In this document: one piece after another, positions 1 to 12,361 of the stretch | Layout: every line of letters starts with the position of its first letter | Numbering within the stretch: the first letter of the stretch is position 1 | From: Sitta carolinensis | Taxonomy: Eukaryota > Chordata > Aves > Passeriformes > Sittidae | DNA: 64,000 nucleotides | Direction: 5' to 3' | Assembly: GCA_032173965.1 (NCBI GenBank) | Contig: JAVUNC010000004.1 | Span: 22,607,001 to 22,671,000, forward strand | Translations under genes and position numbers: made by a program | The notes under the pieces: model-generated | The model's input: only the letters and a program-made list of their open reading frames with translations | Databases searched by the model: none | Told to the model about the DNA's origin: nothing

Positions 1-3000
1 TTGTAGCACTTTATAACTGTGTAGAAATAGATTATCTGAGGAGTTAAAAATCATCACTTTAATGCTTTGTCAGGGAAACTCCAAAAAGTATATTCTTTGA
101 TGGTAACCATGTATAGAAAAGCGAAGATTCTAAAATGTATTCTCCAGGATTTGACTGGTAAATAAACTGAAATCCACAGTGTTTTACCACATCAAACTTA
201 AGACAGAAGAATTAACATATAAACAAACTTAAATCTAGTGTAGTGCCAAATTATTTTTCCCTAAAGTGGTTAATAGTTCAGGTTCTGTGAGATTTTTTTG
301 TTCCTCTGTAGTGAGAAAAGACTTTGGATGGATCATGTAAAAAAACCCCAGATTTCTAACAAGTTGTAATACAATAATTGATGTTTACAGGAACTTAATG
401 ATAATATAATATTTTCTTGGAGGAGAACAGGGAAAAATCAATTAAAAAGAAATAAAATGTTCTCAGAGGTATTGTTGGTTTTACATGGAAAAAATGGAAG
501 CAGTGCTAATTTCAACTACAAACAGATGCACAAACTTCCCCTACTAATAAAAATCACTTTGGGACATCTGTTGGTCTAGCTGACAGCATGTCATATAATT
601 CTCCTGCTTTGCCTTTTTCTGTATTGGGTGGTGTCTCTATGTCCTCTTTAATTAGGACAGTCTTCCTGCTAGATCAATGACTTGCAGATACAGTAATTGC
701 TGTATTTCAAAATTATTTTTCATTTCTGGTGCTCTGTTGGCTGGTTATACTGTAATCCCCAAAACAAATTAATCCAGTAATCAGTGGTTCTAAAATAAAT
801 CACTGAAATCAACTTGAGATGTCTAAGATTTCAGACAAAGCCAAGAAGCAATGGGTCAGAAAATATTTTCTCTGCTGTTTGCATATTACATATGGCTGGC
901 AGTAAGAGCTTGTGTGTTCTTTCCCAGAATTGAATGGACCCTCAAATAAAAATATTTTCCGGGATAAATCAGTATATGCTTTTTTGTTATGTAACATAAA
1001 CTGACATCAACAACAGTTCAGATGGCATTATATACTGAGGAGGAGAGATTCAAAGCACAAGGACTTCAAATGGAAACAGAGAGTTAAAATAAAATTTGTA
1101 TTTATGAAAATCACCTTTCAAATCTGTTCATACAGAAAAATGTATTTGCTGTAGCACTCTGACTTAAAATTCACTATAAAAATGTAAAGGAATTATTGTA
1201 ATGCCTAATGAGAGAAATTGCAGAAACCAAAGGCGATTAATTATTTTATCTATGGATATTTCTTTTTTAACATGCTCATATCCGAAATAAACTGTTGCAA
1301 CCATTTTAATCACTTCATAAAAAGATGGTGTCTTCCAATTTCTTACAAATTAAATTATGTGGGATTAGTTGAGAGATGCAAAAAACAAAAAAAAAAGTTA
1401 ACCGATCTAAGATAATTCTGATTTATTTTGAGCTACCAATTTAATCCATTTTAGACAATGTTACAGAAATTAAATATGTGTAATAAAGATTCTTCTAAGC
1501 TAAAAGAGATGAGAAAAAATTATCAGTAAATATTATCAGAATGCTTTTTCTTTTCCCGTCCCCACTATTGTAGAGATAGAAATGCTATGAAGAAAATGCA
1601 AAACTTAGCAACATATTTAAATGATGAATACAGAAGCTTACTGATAAACCTAGTTGGGTGTATTTGGCTTATAAGAGCTTGAAGGCAGGTCTGGCTTTGT
1701 CCAGTCTATGGGTGGATGGCCTCCTGGAAATCCTAATTACTGTAGGCAAGAACAAAGAACTGGATCAACTCTACAAAGTGCTTCTGTACTTGTTGAGTTA
1801 ATGGATAAAAGGAAGGGGCAGAATATGCAGAAAAGTGGAGAGTGAAAAATGGCTGTGATTCAGGCACCATGAAAAGCACTAGCTAATCAAGAGGAATCAG
1901 GTTGAAAAGTTAGAAGGTTAGAAAATAAATCCTTCAGTTTTTTTACCATTTTGGTGTCATCCTTAGAACATAAAGAGTCAGAAACTTGAGCCTATTATAC
2001 AAGAAACCCTAGCAAATTCATGCAAATTCTTTGAAGTCATAAAGGAAACCAGAAAAAAATAGTTTGGACAATGAAAATATAATGCTTTGTCTACAATCTG
2101 TGCTGTATTCCTTGTAGCTATTTTACCATTTTGTAACAAGGGGATTTTACTACATGTGTTTGTCCAAGGTCTCTGTTTTTTATTTTCATTGTTTTATTTT
2201 TTTAAATTCTCTTTTTCAGAGAGGAAATCTAAACAAGCAATAATGACTTTTTTTCTGCATTTCAGGATATTTTAAACAAAAGGCACAGCATTAACACTAT
2301 GGAGGAGACTTCTCTCCATAAGCTAAAACACTTGTAATTCTACTGATGGCTGATATGAAAAAGACACAAAAGTTTGCAAATTACTTTAGAGGAATATTAA
2401 AGCAGGATAGAGGGGAATAAGATGACTTGAAAGGCAGCATTCTGAAGACTAATTGATCCGAATTTGTCTGAAGACTCTAAAGAGCATTCATGTGAGTATT
2501 CCATGCTTTCTATATTCTGGGAAGGCTTTTCTTCTGTGTTGAGATGCAATCAGACCTTCTAGTTTTATATATTTATCTATTTTAATTTATAATGGCCAGT
2601 CAGTTCTAAATTAATGACTTGATGAAAATCTGATAGCTGTGTTCAAAATGGTAAATTTTAGGGTTTTGTAGTTAGACAATATTCATGCTCTTGAATCTTT
2701 CTTGTCAGTAATAATGCAGGACTGACTTGCAAGAATCCTAAGTGGGTCAACACTGAATGATGCAATGCCAAACTGGCTGGAACACACTTGAATAGCTGGA
2801 AGTTCAAAATGGCTATGGAAGAGGTTGCTGGAAGAGTGTTGTGGAGACATAGATGAATCTGGAGTAAAAGATATGAGAAAAGTGAATTTGTCATCTGGAT
2901 TTGCGAATACTGGCAAAGCAGAATTTCATAATGGCTGCAATGTTATAAAAAAACACTGATACAAGTGCCCCTCCTCCTGTAAATCAAGAAAAAATGCTTC

Positions 3001-3369
3001 AAGCTATGTGAAAGAAGAAAATCTCAATAAGAAGTCTGGAAAGTTTAGGAGCATAACCCATGTTACAAAGAGAATTTGTCTATTAATATGTACAACTAAA
3101 ATTGTCCACTTTACAATAATCTTAAAAGAAGTTTGTCATTTTGGGGCCCTTTTACAGTTCCTTCAAAAAAAGTGACTTTTCATAGGAAACCACACGTTAT
3201 TGTCCACTGATTCAACAGTTCCTTTGTGGACACCTGCTGCTGTTCCAATTCAAGGGCAAACGCATCCACCACTGTATCCTTACATTTCTCATTGTACACA
3301 TGTAGCTATTGATTTCACACTAAGGATTGGAGAATATATTGCATTTTGCAATTCAAAAATGGCATTATC
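1..3369. other. AT-rich intergenic or intronic DNA, no feature seen
   Basis: Only short open frames (under 80 codons) occur, with no splice-site pair, repeat signature or RNA gene that I can support. Short A- and T-runs are present. The base composition is that of ordinary avian gene-desert DNA. Confidence 0.6.
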
Positions 3370-3925
3370 AGCAGGACCAGGGAAGCTATTGGCACTGGGG
3401 AAGCTGCAACTCAAATCCTGTATCCAGTTTTGGGCCCCTCACTGGGAGAGACACTGAGGGGCTGCAGTGAGTCCAGGGAAGGGCAGTGGAGCTGGGGAAG
3501 GGTCTGGAGCACAGGTCCTGTGAGGAGCAGCTGAGGGAGCTGGGGGTGTTTAGCCTGGAGAAAAGGAGGTTCTAGGTAGACCCTATGGGATATTATCACT
3601 CTCTAGAACTGCCTGAGAGGAGGTTGTAACCAGGTTGGAGTCAGCCTTTTCTCCCAGGCAATGAGCACCAAGACAAGAGGAAATGGACTCCAGTTGTGCC
3701 AAGGGAGGTTCAGGCTGGACATTAGGAAGAATTTCTTCACTTGAAGGAGCAGTCAGACATTGGAACAGGCTGCCCAGCAGGGTTGGTGGGAATACAGTCC
3801 CTGGAAATGTTCAAGTGACAGGATGTGGCTCTCAGTGCTTTAGTTGACAACATGGTGTTCAGTCAAGCATTGGCCTCTATGATTTCTGAGGCCTTTTCCA
3901 ACCAAAATGATTTTTTGATTATATT
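3370..3925 (+). mobile_element. CR1 LINE, 5'-truncated 3' end
   Basis: The stretch reads as the end of CR1 ORF2 followed by the 3' UTR. Recognisable blocks in order are the 'CTGTATCCAGTTTTGGGCCC' block near 3418, the 'GAGCAGCTGAGGGAGCTGGG' block near 3525, the 'TTCAGGCTGGACATTAGGAA' block near 3709, and the terminal 'GGCCTTTTCCAACCAAAATG' block near 3891. The family is an avian non-LTR retrotransposon that inserts as 5'-truncated copies. The copy is degenerate: the part around 3560-3640 is shortened against other CR1 copies, and the terminal octamer repeat is decayed to a T-rich stretch. No frame is intact. The subfamily cannot be decided by eye. Confidence 0.9.
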
Positions 3926-6712
3926 GTTCTCAAACAATTTTTTTATCACTCCTATAGGTTCAAATCAAATGGAAAAGGAAGGAAAACCTCTATTTGAGTG
4001 TTACATGCAGAGAATAGAGTTGCTGAAAAGTATTTGCATATTCCCCCATGACAGATTCTGACACAGTAGTTTTCATGCTGGCTTGTGTCAGCAGGATACA
4101 TGCACAATGACTGGGAAAACACTGTCAATTCCCTTACTTCAGAAGATTCAGCTGACACATCTGAAGCATGAGGAAACTTAAACACCAGCTCAAAGATGGA
4201 AAAATCAAGGGGAAATCAATGCAACACCTTGTTTTGTACTTTCAGCGCTGAAAAAAGTGTGCATTATTCAGGAAAGAAAAACACACTGAAGCAACTCCCC
4301 TGACCCACAAAGCAAAAGAGAACATCTTGAGCAAAGTAGGTAGAAACATGGATGCAAATTACTGGTTTCTTGATGCTGAGGCAAATGTAAAGGCAATGTT
4401 ATTTAACAAACATAATATAGTAGAGATGAATCATTTCTCCTCAGCTTTGGAGACAAATCTGATATAAGTAGATCTAAAAATATTTCAACAAAGCTGTTTG
4501 GAAGTGGGTTTTTTTGTTGAAGTGCAAAGTGCTGGTGTGAGAGAAAATTTAGATGTCATAGATTTGACAAAGACATGACATTTCATGAAAATACATGTCT
4601 ATGCAACAAAAGGTGTGGAAAGCAGAAGTAATTCACAACGGAAAATATAAACAGCCACCACTTTTAAAACTTACCAGCCTTTTATTGTATGCCTCATCTA
4701 TGCCTCCTACACCATTGACCATTATATACTCATTTACTTTTCTTTAGAAAAAATCTAGGCAAAATATAAATTTTTGCTTCAACCTGAACATCTGTATTTT
4801 GTTTACTTCAGTAAAGACAGTGATAAAAATTACAAAAGTAATGGTTCTGGTCATTGCAGAAACAGGTGTCTGATGAAACTGATTTCAGTAAAGAATTGTT
4901 AAATTCCACTGTTTATTTTCATAAATTATTTGTGCTTCTACAAGTCTTACAACTTTATTTCGAGGCTGAATTATGCAAATATGCAATAAAACTGTAATTA
5001 AACCTCAATAATTTTTTTCTTCACGAGATTTTCAGCTAGACTTACAGATAGAGAATACCAAATGATGCAAGGAAGTATGAAAAACAAGGCAAAATTATGA
5101 GTAGCAATAAATGTCAGTAGGAATAGCCCAAATAAAAGTCTATTTTAGATGTCAATTTTCATTAAAACTAAAGCTGAATGCTAGATATGATTGACAACTT
5201 CTATTATCAGTTCTAGGATTTCAAATAGCTTCATTTGGTATTCACCAGTATGAAAAGTAAGGCATATTATATTATTCCTTGTGTCTGAAATGCCTTTCAG
5301 GGAGGCTCCAGACATAAGACGTGGGTAAATGTCTGACTCCCTGTAGGGACCAACATGTTAGAGTCACACTCTCCCTCTGGTATAAATGTACTACAAACCT
5401 GAATGAAGATACAATAATTTCACACTCTTGGCTACGTCTTCCAATTCATACTTAGAGAAATAGCAAAAGGAAAGACTGAGTGATGAGTTGCTCATAGTCA
5501 AATATGAAGGCAGAGAAAAATTCTCCGTAAAAAAAATAAAGCCCAGAACTGATGCAATGCAACGATGTAATTGCTCAAGATTTCTTACGACAGTTTTGTA
5601 CTCTACTGTCAATGGTATTAGCAAAATATAGTGGAGAATCATTTGAAACTGCAGTGTGCAATTCAAAACAGCAAAGGAATGTTCCTCCAGCATTCCCTGG
5701 CTCTTTCCAACCTACCCTTTTCAACTCTTTTCTGACACAGTTACCCCTCAGATTTTGTTTCATAATAATTGAAAAAATCTTCATAACAACATAGGAGGGT
5801 TTAATACAGTTTTAATAGGCTCCAGAGGCCCTGGTCAGACAGCTGTGTGAGGGCTGGTATGATTGATGTGTAACCTCACCAAAGGATACTCTATCAGCAA
5901 TTACTAAAAGGGCTAAAAAGTGTCTTTCCAGTTGCGGTTATCATCACTGTGGAGTAGAACAGTGAAAAATCTCCATGGAAAACAGGGAAGCATGTTAGTC
6001 CCCAAGGCCAACTTAGTTTCTAGTATTAATGAACACTAAGGGAATGGCTTCCCTTTCTTTCTGCATTTCATTAGAGGAACTCTCAAAAGGCTGGAAGCAG
6101 AAATAAGAGCATAAAGAACTTGTGCCTTGGTTATGTTTAAATAAAATGCAAAATTATGCCTGATTCTCTGTTCTGTTTAAAGTTTATTCATAATTAAATC
6201 TGACCTTAAGCACAGTTGGAAGGAAATAAATGTAAAAATTATTATTAAATAAATATTTCTAAGAAATTTCTGTTAGGAATGCTTCCTGCTTTAAATTAAT
6301 TTCTGATGCATTTATGTTCCTTATGGGTTGGTTTTAAAAGAGAATTCTAGTTTACTACAATGCAAGTTCAGGGAATCTTTTAATTTCAAAGAACTCTACA
6401 AAAATAGTGATAAAAAGGGCATCTTGAAATAGCCAATGTGATGGTTTGCATAAAAAACCCTTTATACAAACTTTGGGACATATTGCTGAATACTGTTCTT
6501 TCCACAAGACAAGAATTTTTCTTTTACTTTGTGTTTAATTCTTAATATTGAAAATTACTGAGAAAACTGAAAGTTCTTCAAATGTAATTCTAGAAGAGGT
6601 GTAAGACAGGTATCCCCCACAACTATTTTAAAATATGGAGTAACTCCAGAAAAGATGCAAGAAAGAATGTGAATTTTTAAATAAATTTTGAAGGTAAGTG
6701 ACGTTTTTACAC
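3926..6712. other. AT-rich DNA, no feature seen
   Basis: Two overlapping open frames on opposite strands near 5391-5794 (80 to 100 codons) show no recognisable domain and are within chance expectation for this composition. A good splice-donor match (AAGGTAAGT) lies at 6690-6698 on the + strand, but no matching exon could be supported. Confidence 0.5.
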
Positions 6713-7150
6713 TCAACACCTAAAACACTGTAAATATCTGACTTTAGCAGGGTCGGTGAGAGACGCCAAATTAGAGACATACTTTTCCTGTGCAGTCAAT
6801 GAAGAGCTGAAGGTCTTTGGCAAGGACCTAGTGGCAGGTGCTATACACAGGGATTTGAAATAGATATCCTCAAGAGTTGAGACCTTCAGTTGAAGATTTT
6901 CAAAGAAGAGCTCATTTGTATCTAACCAGCACCAGACATTTGTAATGCACACCTCTTTGCAGTATCCCACTGGATCACATCCATGTGGAATCAGTGAGTA
7001 GTATTTTCCAAGAAAATTCTTCATATCTGTACAGAAGAAATGTGAAGATTTTTTAGAAATAAGCTTTTGAGAGTCCTCCTCAGAGGATTCTGATTCAACA
7101 AATGGAGGCATTTTAAGAGAAACTATATCACAAAAAATCTTGACTGACAA
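6713..7150 (-). CDS. Unrecognised 145-codon open frame, possible exon or retrocopy remnant
   Basis: This is one of the longest open frames in the window outside obvious repeats. The predicted product has an acidic serine patch at residues 19-27 (ESESSEEDS), about nine cysteines, and a mixed, protein-like composition in its C-terminal half. It ends in a double-cysteine tail (CFRC). The first ATG is in AT-rich sequence, and an internal Met at residue 14 could be the real start or the frame could be an exon interior. No domain was recognised, and there is no poly(A) tail or target-site duplication proving a processed copy. In DNA this AT-rich a frame of this length is expected by chance roughly once in several such windows, so it may be spurious. 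Confidence 0.2.
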   Translation of the reverse strand: MSVKIFCDIVSLKMPPFVESESSEEDSQKLISKKSSHFFCTDMKNFLGKYYSLIPHGCDPVGYCKEVCITNVWCWLDTNELFFENLQLKVSTLEDIYFKSLCIAPATRSLPKTFSSSLTAQEKYVSNLASLTDPAKVRYLQCFRC

Positions 7151-10100
7151 TTATTGAACCATTTTCTTCTTAAAAAGATTGAAATTTGTATATAATTTGT
7201 ATATAATTTTATGACTAATATAGCAATAAAAAACCTAAAACTATTTTGTATCAAATACAACACTAAGCCTCTATTTTCCACCTGCCTTATGCATCATTGA
7301 TGTAAAGTGTTAGCAAAAAACACATAAAGCAAGCATGTTTTAAGTCAAAGTTTAAATAAAATATTCACGTCTGGGCTACCGTATCAACTTTAGAGTTAAT
7401 TTAACAATTTCCTGCTCATTGGAAAACAGTATCTTTTGTTGTTCTATAGTTATTTGAAAGAAAACTATATACACTGCTTAGCTTCTATCTACAGTGTAGG
7501 TATTAGGCTTTTATATTTTTTTAAATCCAACTAAATTTGTTGCTAAATCAACATTTGAAGTTTGGGGATTTCCAGAAAAATCTTTAGTACTCTTCTCTAC
7601 TTAAACTCAAACATTCAGCCAAGATTTTCTGAATCTAATGATTTATTCTAAGCTGTGAATGCACACTGGGGAAGATTCTCTACAGGTTTTTTCACTAAAA
7701 ATCCCAATTATTTCTCCTCTTGATGCAATTTTGACACTTCTAGCAATGATGAGATTTCTGGTGTTTGCTGACCACTGGTGCTCTATCTTCCAGGCTAGCT
7801 AAATCCATATAGGAGAGGTCTTAAATGAGAAATATATTTAAACCTCAAAGTTATGAGACCTTGTTATCTCTAGACTCCTATCACTACATCTTTTGTACAG
7901 ATAGCATGAGGAGAGATAGACACCAGACCAGAGCGATCTCAGATAAATTGGGCATTGCGTATCACTTTTAATGCTTCAAAGTTTCAACCACTTACTCTGG
8001 TTGTACTTTACAGTTCATTTAACTATATAATTAAAATTACATTCCAGTGTGTCTATCCATTCTTGACATTTTCCTCTATTCTCTAATTGCTGTACACTTT
8101 TTACTTTTCCCACAATCCATTAGGCTTTTATAATTTTTCTTCTCTCAGCTTATTCTGGTTTTGCCTCTCTGTACAGTCACTCCGGATTTTCTTCCTGTCA
8201 GGAAATAACGTATCCTAAAATTTTCTTATGACTACTTATGCTCCATTTCAGTGATAATACCCTAATATTCTCCTACTCTCAAGTGCAACACCCAGAGTCC
8301 ACCTTCATATACAAATCTCGACTCCGTTTCTTTCCCAAAACGTAAAAATTTCAATTCCACTGATTTTTTAATCTTCCATGATCTTTTCAATTTTCTTCAT
8401 TCTACTTACTTGCTTTCCCTGAAATATTGTTTTTATCTACCAACTCATTGCAATGAAGTACTTGATTAGTTTAACTCACTCATTTGAGCCAGGTAGAGCC
8501 ACTGGTGTGGTCCATTACACATAGGCTCTCCTAAATTATTTTTTTTTAATGTACAATCTCCATGATGTTTTCTGCAATTCTCATTCTTTCTCACTACCTG
8601 AATCTATCTTTTTGGTTTCAGGTATGTTGTTGATATATCCTTCAGTGTTTGTTGTCCATTGCCTCCCCTTCCTTAGCACTGAACCTGAGCTGGATGTAGA
8701 TGAGATGTTTGTCACTGCAGTCCCTCTCCTCTGGGAGGTGGATTTTTCTCAGTTTTTGCCGTCTTTTTTTCCCTCACTCACCACACACACAGTGACAATT
8801 ACTTTGCCATCCTCCTGCTGCGCTGTCTGGGAGGCCCTTAATGTCCTTCTCTCCTTTGCTCCCAGTTGTGTTGGCAAGAATGAGACAGTTCTCTGTCTTG
8901 TCTTCCTTCCTTCAACAAGTCTCCTATGCTCTGAGAGACAGCATGTAAAGGTGATATAAAGCCAGCAGTAGCTCCCCCAAGGAATCCTTTGAATGCTTTT
9001 TCTTACAGCTGTTCAAGCCAGCCTGATGGAGCAGTGGGGATTAGCTGGGAATAACGTGAAGTAGGTTTTTTTCAGATGGTAATTGTCCCAAGTTTCAGCT
9101 TGGAGCTTTGAGAAGGATAGAAAACAAGACAGTGGCTAGTTTGCCATGTTGAAGTGACTTTATTTGTGAAATATTCCCTCACTGAGTAATTAGCACCAAA
9201 GAGACATAAGCTAATTGATAAGCACAGTTTTGTAACAAAGACCTAAAATATTCACTGTGGTAAAGGATTCAGGCTTCACTTTTGAATGTCTAGACCTTTC
9301 TTCAACTGCTGCTTCAAGTTGCCATTTGTAATGCAAATAATTTCCAGCAATAGTTTACCCAGTTCAAATGAAAAATACTACTTTAGTATGAAGATGAATG
9401 CATCACTTAGAATGATGGATATTTCAGAGGTGCACTAGGCAATTTCAGCTTCAGTAGAGATCCTGCTACCTGGTGGTATCTGTTGTCTCTTGTCAGGGGA
9501 ATTGATCTGATAGTGAGCCAAGCTCAGAGGAAGGCTATAAAGTCCCAGCCTCTGATGTACCCTGCAAATGTCTCAAGGAGCTTTATGTTACGTAGCACCA
9601 ACTGCAGATCTCTAAGGAACACAACTGAAGTCTTGGTTGGGTTTTCTGAGTTTGTATTTAGTTGACAAACCAGCTAATGATGATGCCTCCAGACAGCCCA
9701 ACAATACATCTTAGCTCTGTTCTGGATGAACCGCTTCTCAGATAACTGAGTTTCCACAGCCAGTTGATATTTACTCTTGGCAAACACTGTTAAATAACAC
9801 AAAAAAGGAGGAGCTAACTGCAACAGCATACTGCCAATATTTTATCAAGCTTTCATCATAAAATTGATGAAAGCTCTTACCTGAGCTGGTAGATGTTTGC
9901 ATATTCAGGTAAATATAACAGTTTGTTCCTTCTGAGGATCTGATTAGCCTAAGCTAGCAAGACAACTCACATTGATTGGATTCTGCTGCAAAGTGCATTG
10001 TCTTCTGATAAATTCAGTGATACTATGTTGTTCATCAAGCAGAATTTGTAGAAAGCAGGAGAAGCAAATAGTCATGGAGAAAAATGCAGTGATTTAATGC

Positions 10101-11631
10101 TCTTAGAACTCATCTTAAGATATTAGATGACATCTCTTTTTCTCAGAGTCCTGTACCCACAGTACACTAAAATGCATCTTAGTGATTTGTGGCCTTACAC
10201 TTCTGTTTTAAAAAGTTGTTTATCGAAAGAAACTGGAGTCACCTCTGTTATTTTTCACTAACTAAGAGGTAGAAACAGGAAAATACAATGGGAAGGATGT
10301 GGTTTCTGTGCACAGTCCATTCATAAACTACCATGGGACAATAGCAAAGCATTGCTTTCACACTACACAGAGTAAGGCTTGACGTATCTTGCAACCCTAC
10401 TTATCAAAGTACTCAAATGGGCAAAGGGTATTTCTTTATGAGTATCATAACAAGATAAACATCTGTTTTCTCAGTTTGATTCCACCCACAAATTACTAAA
10501 ATAAGAAAGAATATGCAAATTATAGTTATTTGGAAATAGGTTAATCAAACAGATGCCTTCTTTTAAAGAATCAAAGAAAAGGCAAAGAACACCTGCACGG
10601 CTTAAAAATTAAAAAGAAAATAAAAAAATATTCTTTCCCTCCCTGTTCCTCTCATATGATAGACAGGCGCTTACCATTTTGCAAAAAGTGCTGTTGTGAG
10701 TTTGATGGCTTCTTCAAGTTTTAAAGTGTTCCTCCCATGAGGGTAGCACTGCATTGAAGGAATGAGACAGAAACCTTTTTCATGCTCAGAAATCACATAT
10801 TTTCCCTCTATCCCACAGTTCCAGTCTCTGACTTTACTCTGCATTATTTGCAATCAAAGTCAGGATTTAAAGAGAAAACTGTTTGGTGGAGACAGGTAGC
10901 AATATTTCAGCTTTAGTTATAATCACAGACTGACTGCCACAAAATAGAGCCAGATTTTCTGAGCAAGTACGATATGCATGGAGAAAAAAAGAAAGAATCC
11001 AGAAAATAGGAAAATACTGTAAAAGGATATAGTCTGTTAAAATATTGTGTTAGTTTGACTGCTGATGATGTCTCTTTACTTTGGGAGTTTCCCACATATT
11101 TGAGAACATCTGGTATGCTTCTAAGCATTGCTTTTTACAATTCAAGATATATTTCTATGCATGTGCATGTAACACATTTTTAATAAATAAAGGAAGAATA
11201 TTTTCTCCTATCCAGAAAAGGGGAAAAAAGTTGCTTTTCCCAAACTGATCAGAATAGGCAAATCAAATTAAGGAAATGAATGCAAAATTATTGAATACAT
11301 CAAATGATACAGAAAAACAATAGATAAGATGGTTACAGCAGATTACCTTCCATCAGTAACTAAAAAAAAAAAAGGTAAGAGTCTCTTTTGCCTTACCTCT
11401 ATTACATGAATGAGAGACATGCACATACAAATTGTTTCTGATTTATATCAGAAGAGATTTTTAAATAATTAATACTTAAGATTTCTGTAATATAAAGGAT
11501 GCAGACCAGTGTTTTCAGAACATAAAAAAAATGGTAGTTGGCTTATGAAGACATGACTCTTTAGGACTCTTTTTAAAAACTACTTTTTAATTAACTATAA
11601 TTGCAAAATTTTCCTAGTTTCTAATAACATA
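7151..11631. other. AT-rich DNA with a short GC-richer patch, no gene supported
   Basis: A 12 bp unit (TTGTATATAATT) is repeated twice at about 7188-7211. A less AT-rich patch at 8549-8960 holds a 136-codon frame on the + strand with no recognisable domain. It could be an old unclassified repeat. The rest shows nothing. Confidence 0.4.
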
Positions 11632-11714
11632 CCATCTTCTGGCATCTCCTCCCAAAGCCTCCCCGCAGCCCTTTCCCTACCACCAAAACCTTGCCACGTA
11701 AACCTAATACAACA
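11632..11714 (-). mobile_element. Crumb of long avian ERVL LTR (5' end of LTR)
   Basis: The reverse complement resembles the 5' end of the long LTR at 36358: a TGTATT-like start, then GGTTT-CGTGGC-AGGTTTTGGT, then a GGCTT...GAGA-GCCAGAAG block. About 80 bp are left, with many substitutions, so this is an old fragment. It was identified by comparison with the copies at 36358-37464 and 47880-48836. Confidence 0.6.
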
Positions 11715-12297
11715 ACCTACAACATTCAGCTCTCAGTTGTCTATTATTAAGCAGAATGCTGAATGCAGCAGAAGAATATCAAACAAAGCAATGATTCAGC
11801 ACAGAAAGTAAGCACATTTGTGAGTTACTGGCACTATTCAAGGACGTAAAAGACACATGTACGTTAAATGCCATAAAGAGATTTTTTAAGTACATGATTC
11901 AACTTGGTTAACTGTAACATAATTGTTAACAATTTACATCATTACTCCTTTGTGGATAAATTAGGAAAAATAATATTATTAGTAAATTTGAATACCTTAG
12001 TCTATTTTTCCTGCTTATTAAGTTCCCAAAATATTAAAGTCTGATTTTTAAATAGAAAAATAAAATCAGAATATAAAATACACACATTATTTAACTATTG
12101 CTAGTACACAATCTTTTAGAAAGGAGTCTATCCCTAATTTTAATTACAATTACCTTTGCCAATGCTGTGCTCTCGACCTTAACAAAACTCTCAAGAAGAA
12201 TTTGAATTTTGGCAGCCATTCAGCTATCGATTCTTATGACTGAAGTTAGTTGTGGAGTTCATTTATGTTCTGAGGAACTTATTCACAAATCTTTAAT
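11715..12297. other. AT-rich DNA, no feature seen
   Basis: Low-GC sequence with A/T runs. No repeat or coding signal was recognised. Confidence 0.5.
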
Positions 12298-12361
12298 GAA
12301 ACTTCTATGCCAAAAGTGTACAGAATGTAGAAACTTCTATGCCAAAACTCTACAGAATGTA
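12298..12361. repeat. Two-copy 32 bp tandem duplication
   Basis: Two adjacent 32 bp units (12298-12329 and 12330-12361) share the core CTTCTATGCCAAAA and the end TACAGAATGTA. They differ at only two positions (AGTGT against ACTCT in the middle). This is a simple local duplication of fairly recent origin. It falls within a 68-codon open frame that has no other support. Confidence 0.9.

Noticed and set aside
6690..6698. Strong splice-donor match on the + strand
   Set aside because: No open exon or acceptor partner could be supported. Isolated donor matches are common.
8549..8959. 136-codon frame on the + strand
   Set aside because: The product is hydrophobic and Ser/Leu/Phe-rich with no recognisable pattern, and pyrimidine-rich DNA explains the lack of stops. 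It may be an old repeat but was not callable.
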